Assembly (NCBI GenBank): GCA_017307505.1
Contig: JAFKEE010000021.1
Span: 155,949-219,948 of the forward strand
Source of the DNA: Acidobacteriota bacterium
GTDB lineage: Bacteria; Acidobacteriota; Terriglobia; Bryobacterales; Bryobacteraceae
DNA: 64,000 nt
Reading direction: 5' to 3'
Positions 45,278 through 54,430 of the stretch are shown piece by piece (the first letter of the stretch is position 1; each line of letters begins with the position of its first letter). Both the position numbers and the translations under genes were made by a program. A model generated the notes under the pieces. That model was not told the origin of the DNA, did not search any database, and worked only from the letters and a program-made list of their open reading frames with translations.

Positions 45278-48200
45278 CTAGCCTCGGATCTGGGTTGGAG
45301 AACCGGCCGTAGCGATCTGGAACCGGTTTGAGTTCTGGCTCATGGACTGAGCCACCGCACCGGAGACCAGCCGAGGATTGTCGGTGATCACCTGGACGGC
45401 CTCGCCCTGCATGATCTTGGTCGTTGCATCGCCGTCGAGCTTCAGCACAACTGTTGCTGGACCAGAAGACGGCGCACCAGCCAGCATGTCCAAAGAACCG
45501 AAACCGATTCCCGGGAGGGAAGACTGGATGGAGTTGGCCAAGCCATTCGAGTACGTCGCCGATTCGAAGACAGAACCACCAGACAGTGACATCTGGAACT
45601 GCGGTTTCGAGTACACAGACTTGAACTGCTGACCTGTCATGTCGGCGTAGGTCTGGATCATTTCCTGGCCTGCCTGGCTCCTGGCCCACACTCGATAGTC
45701 GGTTTTGCCTGCCGCCTGGATCATCTGCTGGAGTGCCTTCTTGTCATCGACGCGGACGCCAGTCACCTCCCGAACGGCTTGCTTCATCTTCTCGGAAGAA
45801 GTCTTGCCGAATAGAGCCTTGAATGCGCCGACAGTGAATCCAACTCCGGCTCCGATTGCAGCACCGACAGGACCACCGAAGGCCATTCCGATGGAAGCAC
45901 CAGCACCGGTAAGTTCCAGAGCTCCACCCCAACCGCCGCGGTTCCATCCGTCCATTCCAAGCATCATCCCGGCCATCATCAGACCGGACTGAGCTGCACC
46001 GCCGAACTTGCCCATCTTCCCTGAGGATCCGAAGATGCCCTGAGCGGACTTCGTGCCGAACACAGGGAAGTTGGATAGCATCCCGGCCAAACCACCCTTC
46101 TGCCCAGGCATTCCCTGCGCAGACATGATCTGACCGTTGGCTCCGATCCCGAATCCAGGCATACCGGGGATGGCCATGATCTGACCGAACCCGCCACCCA
46201 TCGACGGGAGGAACGGAGGAGTAGTCCCGGGAGTGACGCCCGGAATGATCCCGCCGAATCCACCCATCTGCGTGGCTGCAACTCCCTGCATGGCCTGTCG
46301 CATAGAAAACGCCATTGGTGTGAACAGCCGTGCAGCGAACGAGCCGGCGATCTCTCTCATTGGAGTGAGGAACGCTGCCTTGAGGATTGACTTGACCGCG
46401 TCACCGAAGGACTCAGTCTTGCTGATCAGCGAGTCGAACAGCCTCTCACCGCCGTTCTTGACGCCTTCCCAGGCCCTCATCCACTCTTCACGGACCATCG
46501 CGGTCTGAGTTCGGGTGGAATCGAGCTGGGCCTGCCGGATCTGATCCCCATACTGTTGATCGATCCGCTTCTTGGCAGTTGTCAGAGCCCCATCGATCTG
46601 AGCATTGAGCTGGTCGATGGCGGATTGGTTGCCGGACCAGCGGATGGCGACTTCCATCTTGGCGACTTCGGCCTTGAAGTCGAGTAGTTCCTTCTCTTTG
46701 GCTTTGGCTTGGTCGAGATAGAAAACATCGATGGCGAGTTTCCGCTGCTCAACGGAGAGCTTCTGCGACAACGTAATCGCATTGCCCTGATCTTCTTCCG
46801 CGATCCGGCGATCCCGATACCGCTTCAGAATGTCCATCTGGGCCGAGAGCGAGTCTTCCATCGCCTGGCGGTCAGCGTCATACAGTTCGCGATTGAGCTG
46901 GTCGCGCTTGGCCGCGGCGTCCATCCCACGAGTGGCGATGGCCTGGAGCGATCCTTCTGCAGAAGAAAGCAGATTCCCGCCGATGTCAGAGATCTCGGCC
47001 CTGTTGAACTTATTGATCTCAATGGCAGCCTTGGCGTTGACCAGTGCGGCCGTCTTCTTGGTCAAGTCGCCTTTCGCCTTGAGCTGGCTGAGCTCCACGT
47101 CACGGAGAGCAATGATCTTGGCCACCCCGGTCTTCTCTTCGGCTAGGGCTTTGGCGACTTCATCACGGAGACTGCGGAGAGCATCGGCGTACTCTTTGGC
47201 GCGTTTGGAGTCTACCTTCGGCGGTCCACCGCGCTCGCCTCTCGGCGCCTTGGTGTATTCGAGCATGTAGTCGTACATCTGCTTATGGCTGCGGTACGCC
47301 GGATGGGAAAGAGTCCTAGCCCGTTCCTCGTCAGTCGTCTGCATTGCTGAGTAAGTACCCGCCGCGAGACCAATACCACCGCCGATCTTCGCGCCAAGAG
47401 CCGCTCCGGCCATCGTCCCAGCACCTGGAACCACACTCCCAATGGCACCGCCAACTAGTGCTCCGCCAACGGCACCGATTGCACCTGCTCCGGTAACACC
47501 CAAGAACTTGGCGACCATTGGGTTCTCTGTGATCTTCTGGGCCGCCCATGTGGCCATGGTCACCAATGCACTCAAGGCCGGGATGAGCGAGTTACCGATC
47601 GCGATCTGAGCCTCTTCCGTGAAGCGCTTCAGGGACTGCATCTGCTTCCCGGTTGTGCCCATCGCCTGCTCGTACATTCCTTCGAATCGGTTCTGTTGGG
47701 CGAGTACTACACTGAGGCGGAGGCGGACCTTCTCTTCCTCGGAGAGGCTTTCGACCGTCCGCTTCTGCGACTTGGCGAACCGGCTGTATTCGTTCTCGAA
47801 GTTGACGTTTACGCCGGCGGTGCGGAGAACATCGGTCTGCCCGGACTGGATGCCGTAGATCAAGCGCGAGAACATGGACGAACTGGTCTCTTCCGGGCGC
47901 ATCACGGCTAAGTTCTGGGCCATGCGGGCGAGTTTGGGCGCCGCAGAGACATCCATGCGAGCCGTTGACATCTGGATGATGGCCTGACGGGACTCACGGG
48001 TAGTGATTCCAAGGTCTTTCACGGCCTTGGCTTGATCTTGAAGGTACTGCGTGCTGTAACCGGAGGACTTAGAGACAGCCTCAAGCGCAACACCGTACAT
48101 TTGAGTTTCGGCTGCCAGCTTGGTGGACTCGATAGTCAACTCCTTGACTATTGCGATGCCACCCTCGAAGGCCGCATACATGGCGCCGGCCTTGAGCATG

Positions 48201-48886
48201 GAGCTACCCATCGACTCACCAAGCGCGTCCGTGGCTCCCTTTGCGGAGTTTGCTGCTGGTCCAATCTCACCTAACGCCGCCTTGTACATCCTGGAGTTGG
48301 AGACGGCGGCCTTGATCGACTGGGAGAGGTCAGCAGCCTGGGCGGAACGTACTGCAGCCTGAGAGTTCATCTGGGACGAAAGATCTGGTGACAGTCCCGG
48401 CATCGTAGAACTCTCGGTCAGGAATCTCGATCTGGACCGGGCGTTCTGGCGATCGCGCCACAGCTTCTCGATCTGGGCGTCGGAGTTGTCCTTCAGTGAC
48501 CGGAGCGTGTCGGCGGAGACCGATCCGCCCTTCATGAAGCTGGAGATCGATCCACGGTTGATCATTGCTGCGGCGGCGACAGTAGTACCACCACCGAAGC
48601 CAGCGCTGGATCCAACCTGCTCCTGGACTACACTCGTGCGGATCGGCCGGCCAAGATGATCGACCAATCCCTGCGCCTGCCTATCCAGGCCACCCAACCT
48701 GGCCGAAACCAGGTCGAGTGCCTGTGAGATCTGACGAGCCATGCCCGAGAATGCAGACTGGATCTGATTGGCAATGCGGATCAGCTGCCGATCGAGGGAA
48801 GACACAGTGGACGCAACGTCATTGATCGCGCCTTTTGCTTGCCTGGAGTCGGCCGTGATCTCGATCTGCATCCTGTTATCTGGCAT
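45278..48886 (-). CDS. Phage tail tape measure protein
   Basis: A product of 1202 residues, the longest helical protein of the tail module, which sets tail length. It begins with a coiled coil (RQAKGAINDVASTVSSLDRQ). It contains a hydrophobic glycine-rich membrane-like segment (GAIGAVGGALVGGAIGSVVP around residue 470) and a further Gly/Met-rich region (MGGFGGIIPGV). It starts 9 bp after the gpGT stop, with GGAG upstream, as expected for a tape measure downstream of the frameshifted chaperone. Confidence 0.85.
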   Translation of the reverse strand: MPDNRMQIEITADSRQAKGAINDVASTVSSLDRQLIRIANQIQSAFSGMARQISQALDLVSARLGGLDRQAQGLVDHLGRPIRTSVVQEQVGSSAGFGGGTTVAAAAMINRGSISSFMKGGSVSADTLRSLKDNSDAQIEKLWRDRQNARSRSRFLTESSTMPGLSPDLSSQMNSQAAVRSAQAADLSQSIKAAVSNSRMYKAALGEIGPAANSAKGATDALGESMGSSMLKAGAMYAAFEGGIAIVKELTIESTKLAAETQMYGVALEAVSKSSGYSTQYLQDQAKAVKDLGITTRESRQAIIQMSTARMDVSAAPKLARMAQNLAVMRPEETSSSMFSRLIYGIQSGQTDVLRTAGVNVNFENEYSRFAKSQKRTVESLSEEEKVRLRLSVVLAQQNRFEGMYEQAMGTTGKQMQSLKRFTEEAQIAIGNSLIPALSALVTMATWAAQKITENPMVAKFLGVTGAGAIGAVGGALVGGAIGSVVPGAGTMAGAALGAKIGGGIGLAAGTYSAMQTTDEERARTLSHPAYRSHKQMYDYMLEYTKAPRGERGGPPKVDSKRAKEYADALRSLRDEVAKALAEEKTGVAKIIALRDVELSQLKAKGDLTKKTAALVNAKAAIEINKFNRAEISDIGGNLLSSAEGSLQAIATRGMDAAAKRDQLNRELYDADRQAMEDSLSAQMDILKRYRDRRIAEEDQGNAITLSQKLSVEQRKLAIDVFYLDQAKAKEKELLDFKAEVAKMEVAIRWSGNQSAIDQLNAQIDGALTTAKKRIDQQYGDQIRQAQLDSTRTQTAMVREEWMRAWEGVKNGGERLFDSLISKTESFGDAVKSILKAAFLTPMREIAGSFAARLFTPMAFSMRQAMQGVAATQMGGFGGIIPGVTPGTTPPFLPSMGGGFGQIMAIPGMPGFGIGANGQIMSAQGMPGQKGGLAGMLSNFPVFGTKSAQGIFGSSGKMGKFGGAAQSGLMMAGMMLGMDGWNRGGWGGALELTGAGASIGMAFGGPVGAAIGAGVGFTVGAFKALFGKTSSEKMKQAVREVTGVRVDDKKALQQMIQAAGKTDYRVWARSQAGQEMIQTYADMTGQQFKSVYSKPQFQMSLSGGSVFESATYSNGLANSIQSSLPGIGFGSLDMLAGAPSSGPATVVLKLDGDATTKIMQGEAVQVITDNPRLVSGAVAQSMSQNSNRFQIATAGSPTQIRG

Positions 48887-48895
48887 GTGAACTCC

Positions 48896-49836
48896 TCAGT
48901 TGTTGGCAGTCTTGGACTTAGCCTTCTCGAGGTCGTCGCGCTCTTTGCGTGAACGCTCCGCGACGATGACTTTGTGGGCCTGGTAAATGTCTGACGGGAT
49001 GTCGTCCCAGTTGACCTGGTAGCGTTGCGAGAGTCGATAGTCCAGATCAAGGGCCTGGAACAGGAGATAACGCATCGCACTCTCGGCCGCGGCCTTGTCA
49101 ATTCGACCAACAATGCAGTCGTCAGAGTGCTCGGTCGGGTGATCGTTGCAAAGGCGGGGAGAGGAACAATACTCTTCCCGCCTGAGCTGAGCCTGTAGGA
49201 GTAGCCGGAGTGAGGGCTGATCAGGCCACTCGCCGGCAGCTAGAAACCCTCGACGTCACAGTCGTCGTTCAAGGAGTCGAGCATCGCAAGCACTTCGCTG
49301 ATCACAGCGGACTTGTGGATCGCCGGAATGGCAGCGGCATAGCCGGTGACGGACACTTTCAACGCGTCATAAAGCTCCATCGAAGCTCGGAGGTTGATGG
49401 AGATCTCACTTGCGCCGCGGCGGCCTTCGACCACCCTCACGGCATAGCGCCGGTATTCAGCCACTTGCCGGGCTGACGGCATCTTCAGGGAGTGGAGTGT
49501 ATCACCACCGGGAACCTTGAGTTTGACCTCGTACCCGCTGGGACTCGAGCTTGACTCGATGACCTCGGCGCGGCTCAGCCGGCCAATGACCTCGGACTTC
49601 TCGTATTCGTCCAGCTCGGCGCCGCCACGGAAGATCTGGTCGAACAGCTCGGAATTGACCTTCTCGGCGTTGGCGACTTCGCTGGTCGACTTGCCGTTTC
49701 CAATCGACCTGGAAGTCATCTTGCTCTTTGCAGCCCGGGCGATCCACTGCTCGTCAGTGGGAAACGAGACCGTAACTTCCTTCACGCCGTCGGGCGTATG
49801 CTGCTTGATCGCAATGTCATTCGATACATCGAACAT
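48896..49836 (-). CDS. Tail assembly chaperone, frameshifted GT product
   Basis: A product of about 313 residues made when ribosomes slip -1 at GGGTTTC (49243-49249). The zero-frame codons there are GGT TTC, followed by a TAG; slipping one base back gives CTA GCT GCC and 115 more codons to the TGA at 48896. The added T domain includes LAAGEWPDQPSLRLLL and Cys-x-Cys-like spacing (EEYCSSPRLCND), and ends KAKSKTANN. By analogy to lambda gpGT it binds the tape measure. The layout (G stop, slippery site, T frame, tape measure 9 bp later) is the classical one. Confidence 0.82.
49240..49836 (-). CDS. Tail assembly chaperone, gpG-like product
   Basis: A product of 198 residues from the ATG at 49836 (GGAG six bases upstream) to the TAG at 49240. 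It contains VTVSFPTDEQWIARAAKSKM and VRVVEGRRGASEI. In lambda-like phages gpG coats the tape measure during tail assembly. The slippery heptamer GGGTTTC immediately precedes the stop. Confidence 0.75.
   Translation of the reverse strand: MFDVSNDIAIKQHTPDGVKEVTVSFPTDEQWIARAAKSKMTSRSIGNGKSTSEVANAEKVNSELFDQIFRGGAELDEYEKSEVIGRLSRAEVIESSSSPSGYEVKLKVPGGDTLHSLKMPSARQVAEYRRYAVRVVEGRRGASEISINLRASMELYDALKVSVTGYAAAIPAIHKSAVISEVLAMLDSLNDDCDVEGF
49243..49249 (-). promoter_or_regulatory. Programmed -1 ribosomal frameshift site GGGTTTC
   Basis: On the minus strand the heptamer G GGT TTC has the X-XXY-YYZ form, lies in the right frame, and is followed directly by the gpG stop TAG. The -1 frame is then open for 115 codons. 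A downstream structure was not verified. Confidence 0.85.
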
Positions 49837-49930
49837 GTTGTGCTCCAAATGGTGAATTGTGTTGTGAACTGTGTTGTGTAAGTGGTGTACCCGGGGCCGG
49901 TCAGTGCCGGCCCCTGGATGGAATGAATGA

Positions 49931-50983
49931 CTACGCCAGGCCGCCGATCTTGCTGTTGCCGGTGGTAACTTCCACGGTCAGGATGCCGTTGGTGGCGTCC
50001 CAAATGGGCTCGCAGGCAACCGCGTAGACGACCTTGCCGTTTGAGTCGCCGACTTCCACGGCCTTGAACCCCACCTTCACGTAGCTGAGCTTGACAGTGT
50101 GGTTGTGGGTGCCGTCGATGGAATCACCGGTGAGGGTGATCACTGCAGGACCTGTGGTCAGGGACTTGAGTTTGGCCTCTTCCGTCGAGTTTGATTCGAC
50201 CCTGGCGACGAAGTTCAATCCATACGACCGGTTCGATCGCTCCATCCGACCTCTCAAGGCCCAACCGTCATCAAAGCCGGAACCGACGAAGAACCCACCG
50301 TCCAGGTCGATGTTGTTCTGGAAGGAGGTATCGACGCTGACCAGGGACTTGTTCAGTACGTAGTCGACTCCGTTGATCGTCACCGTGGCCGACATCCCGC
50401 TCATGGTGTGCTCGACAAGAGGGCTGGCCGGGAGAGCGATGTTGCTGGGGCTGGCAACCTTGCCACATCCAACGAACTCGGCCGTGAGCCGGGTGTTCTG
50501 CCGTCCGGGCCCACTCTGAAAGGACAGGCCGAACGAGTTCAGGACGCAGCCGATCGCAGCACGGTCAACAGGAGACGGAGGCGTACACTCTTTGCCCAGA
50601 GCCTCGACAACCGTAAACGCCGGCATATCCAGGCCGTCGCAGACATCGCCAGGGCTGACAGTGTACTTGAAGCCGGTGCCGGCGGCCGTCTTGCTGGCAT
50701 TGGAAGTGCCGAAGCCGAACAGGAACATCCAGGCCGCGAGCTCGGAACTCACTAGCTTCTCAATGGTGCCGGAGACATTGTAGTGGGACTTGTAGAGGGC
50801 CGTCGCGAACTCGTGCCCTTTACCGATCTCGGCCGCATCGGACTCGAGAACAGGCTCGAACTTCGTGAAGTTGATGTTGGTTCGGGTCAACATCTCCAGG
50901 TCAGCGGCCGCATTGGCAGTGTGGAGATCGGTCTGGGGAACGACTCCGATGGCGAACTTAGAAGCGAGGGACTGGTAAGACAT
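49931..50983 (-). CDS. Phage major tail (tube) protein
   Basis: A product of 350 residues. VGVVPQTDLHTANAAA-type start, repeated 'TAEFVGCGK' and 'GDSIDGTHNHTVKLSYVKV' strands and an overall tail-tube-like domain arrangement place it upstream of the chaperone. Two domains are visible, a tube-type N-terminal half and a C-terminal Ig-like extension (GPAVITLTGDSIDG). Position (after connectors, before gpG) supports the call. AGGAG is 12 bp from the ATG. Confidence 0.7.
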   Translation of the reverse strand: MSYQSLASKFAIGVVPQTDLHTANAAADLEMLTRTNINFTKFEPVLESDAAEIGKGHEFATALYKSHYNVSGTIEKLVSSELAAWMFLFGFGTSNASKTAAGTGFKYTVSPGDVCDGLDMPAFTVVEALGKECTPPSPVDRAAIGCVLNSFGLSFQSGPGRQNTRLTAEFVGCGKVASPSNIALPASPLVEHTMSGMSATVTINGVDYVLNKSLVSVDTSFQNNIDLDGGFFVGSGFDDGWALRGRMERSNRSYGLNFVARVESNSTEEAKLKSLTTGPAVITLTGDSIDGTHNHTVKLSYVKVGFKAVEVGDSNGKVVYAVACEPIWDATNGILTVEVTTGNSKIGGLA

Positions 50984-51116
50984 GGTGAGGGCTAACTCCT
51001 ATGAACTGGTGGTGATGCGGACAAGGACGAGCCCTCTCAGGGCCGCCTGCGAGAGGTAAGGTTCAGTGTTTGGTGTGGTGATCAGACGTCCGCATGACTT
51101 ACGCCACACTGCGGTA
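50984..51116. other. Small gap with a possible truncated peptide
   Basis: The 133 bp between tail tube and tail-terminator genes contain an open frame of about 37 codons from GTG (VWRKSCGRLITTPNTEPY), ending TAG near 50999 without ribosome binding site. It may be a real small gene or a remnant. Confidence 0.25.
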
Positions 51117-51563
51117 TCAGTGCTTTTCGGTGACGCCGAAGGTGATGTGGAAGAACTCGCCTCGGTCGTCATCTCGGACGGATGCGACGGAGAAGTCCTG
51201 GACGGGGTCTGCATCTGGATGGATCTCGCTCTCGGTGAACCTCCACCCGCCTCCAGGCCGCCCGTCAGTGATCATCTGGATCAAGTCGAAGTAGCCAATA
51301 GTGCCGTCGCTGGTCAACGACTGACAGCGCAAGTACAGGGAGACGTGATGTGTCCAGGACTTGCAGGAAGAGGTCTCGGCCTCGGCACCGTCCCAGGTGA
51401 TGAAGATCAGCGTGGGGTAGTTCAGGTTGTCCAGTGCTTCCTGGAGGGAGCGATAGATCTGGCTCTCACCGTCGTAGGCCTCGATCGTGGCGACGTCGGA
51501 TAGACCAGGAATGGCCTGGAGGGCGGTGACTACTGACTGCAGGATGTCGTTCGGGTTGATCAT
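51117..51563 (-). CDS. Phage tail terminator/completion-like protein
   Basis: A product of 148 residues with GGAG upstream of the ATG. Features include ILQSVVTALQAIPGLSD at the N-terminus and LNYPTLIFITWDGAEAE, followed by HHVSLYLRCQ. This is the pattern of the gpU/DUF-type tail terminator family that caps the tail at the head-tail joint. The order (connector, then this, then tail tube) agrees. Confidence 0.6.
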   Translation of the reverse strand: MINPNDILQSVVTALQAIPGLSDVATIEAYDGESQIYRSLQEALDNLNYPTLIFITWDGAEAETSSCKSWTHHVSLYLRCQSLTSDGTIGYFDLIQMITDGRPGGGWRFTESEIHPDADPVQDFSVASVRDDDRGEFFHITFGVTEKH

Positions 51564-51572
51564 CGCCGGCTC

Positions 51573-51974
51573 CTATGCCCGATAACAGGGAATGCTGGTG
51601 ATCCCGGCCGAGTCAGAAGTGATGCCGAGAGCAAGGGCAATGTCTGTCCAGGCGTCGTCAAACAAGTCTTCATACTTCTTGGCCTTGTCGGCTGACACGG
51701 TGTCGTTCCTATCTGCCATGTCGTTGAAGATCAGGGCCAGCTCTTTGTAGGTGGCGGCCGGATTCAGCACCGCGGCCTGCTCATCCGTGATCGAGTCCAG
51801 GGTGACGCCCATTCGGACCAGGCGAATACCGATATCGCGCTTGGCCAATGCTCGTTTGCCTTCATAAGGAGTGGAAAGCAGTCCAGGCCGTTTGATCCCC
51901 TGGGCCAAGGCCGGCATGCGACTTTCCTGGGCCGTCAGATCAGCGTCAGTGCAGAGGATGAGATTGGTCCACAT
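51573..51974 (-). CDS. Phage head-tail connector-like protein
   Basis: A product of 133 residues, helical, with ITDEQAAVLNPAATYKELALIF and AKKYEDLFDDAWTDIALALG, typical of small adaptors between capsid and tail genes. It overlaps the upstream gene by 29 bp, so its translation is probably coupled. The exact family is not certain. Confidence 0.55.
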   Translation of the reverse strand: MWTNLILCTDADLTAQESRMPALAQGIKRPGLLSTPYEGKRALAKRDIGIRLVRMGVTLDSITDEQAAVLNPAATYKELALIFNDMADRNDTVSADKAKKYEDLFDDAWTDIALALGITSDSAGITSIPCYRA

Positions 51975-52140
51975 GGTTGCGTGCTTTCTTGGTTGGTTTC
52001 AGCGGCGGGACGATTGGCTTGGCAGTCTCTGGCGGTGCAGGGCCGAGGTAGATCCATCCTGCGTTCACCCTGGCCATGTGCTCATTGGGATGGACACGCT
52101 CTATCTGCCCACCTGGCGGCCGCATCAGTGAGTACGTCAT
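51946..52140 (-). CDS. Small phage protein, capsid-adjacent
   Basis: A product of 64 residues: MTYSLMRPPGGQIERVHPNE, then ARVNAGWIYLG. The pattern 'P.G....V......L...GWI' is common in short genes directly after the coat-protein gene in siphoviruses. It overlaps the next gene. No Shine-Dalgarno sequence is seen. Confidence 0.5.
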   Translation of the reverse strand: MTYSLMRPPGGQIERVHPNEHMARVNAGWIYLGPAPPETAKPIVPPLKPTKKARNHVDQSHPLH

Positions 52141-52183
52141 GTCAGTTAGAAGGCGGGGCCGGTGTTACCCGGCCCCTGGTGAG

Positions 52184-53047
52184 CTAGGCAGCCTTCTTGC
52201 CCACTTTGAACATCTTCCCCGTCACGGCCTTGGTTCCGTAGAGGAACTGGCCCTTGATCAGGTCGCAGGACGAGCCCGGATCGTGCCACATCTCGATGGT
52301 GATGCCGAGACCGTTGTAGTCGGCGACGGCCATCGTGTTGGGCGCCAGCGGGGAGGGTTTCACAGGGCGGGACACTAGAGCAATGGCGTTCTTGTGCACG
52401 CCGTAGCCCAGACGAGCGCCATTCTCGGCCGCAGCCACCGACAGGTAGGTCTGGCCGAGCTTCGTGCCCATCGTGCCGGCGATCATCTGGTCGACACTGC
52501 CGGTGGAAGTCGTGCCAAACGCCTTCCAGTATTCGGCTTCGAAGTTCGCACCGGCGACCACAAAGCGACCGTCGATCGGGGCCTTGAGGGCATCGAACTT
52601 GGCCTTCAGCTCCACACCGATGCCGTCAATGCCGGAGGGGACGACAGTGCCGGCGGCCGGATCGTTCAGGGCGTTGGCGGTGGCGGCGAACTCAGCCAGG
52701 ATGGCCGCTTCCACGTCACCCATCAGTGCCTCGGCGATCGGAGTCGCATAAAGGCCCAGAACGTCGCGGTCAGCCTTGGAGATGGTGGCCATGTCGACCT
52801 TGATCGGCTTCGTTTCGCGCCACTTGTCCAGCTTCACGTCGATCACCGACGGGGAAGCCGCATCGGCAGCGAACACACCACCGGCGTCCTGCACGGTAGG
52901 CGTCTCGGGCAGGATCACCTTCACGGTGTCGCCCTGGTTCGCCACTTCACCGGCGAAGTCGCGGTTGACGATGCTCAGCAGGCTGGCGCGGCGATAGATC
53001 TCATAGACCGCCATGCGGGCGATCACGGTCAGGAATGGAAAGGCCAT
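52184..53047 (-). CDS. Phage major capsid protein, P22-coat-like
   Basis: A product of 287 residues from the ATG at 53047 (AGGAG upstream). VNRDFAGEVANQGDTVKVIL, then KPIKVDMATISKADRDVLG and LSVAAAENGARLGYGVHKNA, resemble the P22 gp5/T7-type coat fold of the HK97 superfamily. It lies directly downstream of the scaffold gene. It builds the icosahedral head. Confidence 0.78.
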   Translation of the reverse strand: MAFPFLTVIARMAVYEIYRRASLLSIVNRDFAGEVANQGDTVKVILPETPTVQDAGGVFAADAASPSVIDVKLDKWRETKPIKVDMATISKADRDVLGLYATPIAEALMGDVEAAILAEFAATANALNDPAAGTVVPSGIDGIGVELKAKFDALKAPIDGRFVVAGANFEAEYWKAFGTTSTGSVDQMIAGTMGTKLGQTYLSVAAAENGARLGYGVHKNAIALVSRPVKPSPLAPNTMAVADYNGLGITIEMWHDPGSSCDLIKGQFLYGTKAVTGKMFKVGKKAA

Positions 53048-53198
53048 GGAATGTCTCCTACGAACGTGTAGACACACCGCTCGTCACGGAATGTCGGATT
53101 GGATTGCCCGATGACGCCGGGGCAGGCGTGGCGGCCAGAGAGATACAGCCATGGCCGTGAGGCTGTTCAGGTCGAGGACCTGTCTGATTGGACAGAAA

Positions 53199-53822
53199 CT
53201 ACTTCTTCGATTGGGCGGCGACGAACTCGCTCATGGGCATGTTGGCAAGCGAATCGATGTCTTTGCCACCTACGAACTGGCCTGGAGTGCCGGAGGGAGT
53301 ACCACTGCCTGGCTTTCCGGCCGGCTTGGCGATCTCGGGATGGTCTTTCAGGAAACCGGTAAACGACGTCTTCAGATCGACGTTGGATTCGACGCCGTAT
53401 TGGTCTTTGGCCACCGTGAAGAACGAACCGTCCTCACCGCGCTTGACAGAGCCCTTCACCAGGCCGGCATACATCTGCGGATTCACACACCCAGCTTCCG
53501 TCAGGGCATTCACGACGGCGTCGTTCAGCTCCTTCTCGGCCAGCTTGGCATCTTTCTCCTTGTTGGCGGCGATGAGGGCCGCAACCTGCTGTTCCAGTGC
53601 GGAATGAGTGTCGTCCTTCTTGGCCGGCGCCGCGGGAGTGGCACCCTTTAGCTTGAAAGTCCCGTCTTCGTTCTTCTCGACGATGGCTCCAAGCATGGCC
53701 GAGAGGCCTTCGACGGACTCACCCTGCTTGCGGATGAACGCCGCGGTCTTGCCGAAGTCTTCTTTCGTCACGAAACCGCCGGTCATCTCGGCAATGAGCG
53801 CTTGAATCTCTTCTTTGGTCAT
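53199..53822 (-). CDS. Phage scaffolding protein
   Basis: A product of 207 residues from the ATG at 53822 (GGAG upstream). It is acidic and helical: MTKEEIQALIAEMTGG at the start, a coiled coil LEQQVAALIAANKEKDAKLA in the middle, and a Gly/Pro-rich linker (GKPGSGTPSGTPGQFVGGKD) before a short C-terminal helix. This layout and the position before the coat gene fit a scaffold. A 151-bp gap separates it from the coat gene. Confidence 0.75.
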   Translation of the reverse strand: MTKEEIQALIAEMTGGFVTKEDFGKTAAFIRKQGESVEGLSAMLGAIVEKNEDGTFKLKGATPAAPAKKDDTHSALEQQVAALIAANKEKDAKLAEKELNDAVVNALTEAGCVNPQMYAGLVKGSVKRGEDGSFFTVAKDQYGVESNVDLKTSFTGFLKDHPEIAKPAGKPGSGTPSGTPGQFVGGKDIDSLANMPMSEFVAAQSKK

Positions 53823-53896
53823 GAACAAACTCCGTATAGGTGCAGGTATTCACAGCGGGCCTGTGCGCTGATCTCGGCCGAGGCCGGTGGAAAGTC

Positions 53897-54007
53897 GAAG
53901 TGTCCGGGGACAGATCAGGTGAAGTGTCCGGGGACAGATCAGGTGAAGTGTCCGGGGACAGATCAGGTGAAGTGTCCGGGGACAGATCAGGTGAAGTGTC
54001 CGGGGAC
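53897..54007. repeat. 24-bp tandem repeat, 4.6 copies
   Basis: Four complete 24-bp units at 53897, 53921, 53945 and 53969 and a partial unit from 53993. Each begins GAAGTGTCCGGGGACAG and ends ATCAGGT, with almost no differences. The palindrome TGTCCGGGGACA lies inside. The array is just upstream of the 54062 gene. Confidence 0.9.
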
Positions 54008-54061
54008 GGTTCGTCTAAATGTGCTGGAACCTTTGGACAGAAGTGGTGTCATAATGGGCCA

Positions 54062-54430
54062 ATGCGTTCTGATGAATCTCTCCTTGCTGAGTGCGATTCA
54101 CTCATTGAGGAGCTCTCGCTGGTAGACGAGAAGTACTACGCCACTGAATCCGAATCTGAGCGGATTGAAATCGCTCGTGAGGCCAATTCTAGGCTGTCAG
54201 CAAGGGTGATAGCGCTCTTCGAGGAGTCACGATCGAAGGTCGGCCCATCCGGTCCAGGCATGCGCGTGACAGAGCAGGTCGGCGAGTACATTAAAGTCTA
54301 TAGCGACGCAGAAGGATGCGCCCAGTTGCCTGTTCAACTTTCGAGTTACGGCGCTTACATTGAAATAGCCCTGCACTACCTTACTGAATATAGGCCGTAT
54401 CTCACTTCACCGAACGACTCTTCGACCTAG
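54062..54430 (+). CDS. Unknown 122-residue protein upstream of the TIR gene
   Basis: The ATG at 54062 has no clear Shine-Dalgarno sequence. The open frame continues left through the tandem repeats, but those residues are low-complexity. The protein is acidic and helical (ECDSLIEELSLVDEKYYATE, then ARVIALFEESRSKVGP) with no signal peptide. It runs against the surrounding late genes, in the same direction as the TIR gene that starts 196 bp downstream. Its 3' end overlaps the decayed gene fragment. It may be a partner or regulator of the TIR protein. Confidence 0.55.
   Translation: MRSDESLLAECDSLIEELSLVDEKYYATESESERIEIAREANSRLSARVIALFEESRSKVGPSGPGMRVTEQVGEYIKVYSDAEGCAQLPVQLSSYGAYIEIALHYLTEYRPYLTSPNDSST

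Noticed and set aside
53840-54061. Coding use of the 24-bp repeats (VSGDRSGE repeats)
   Set aside because: The 24-bp period keeps any frame open. A start inside the flank has no ribosome binding site; the ATG at 54062 is more credible.
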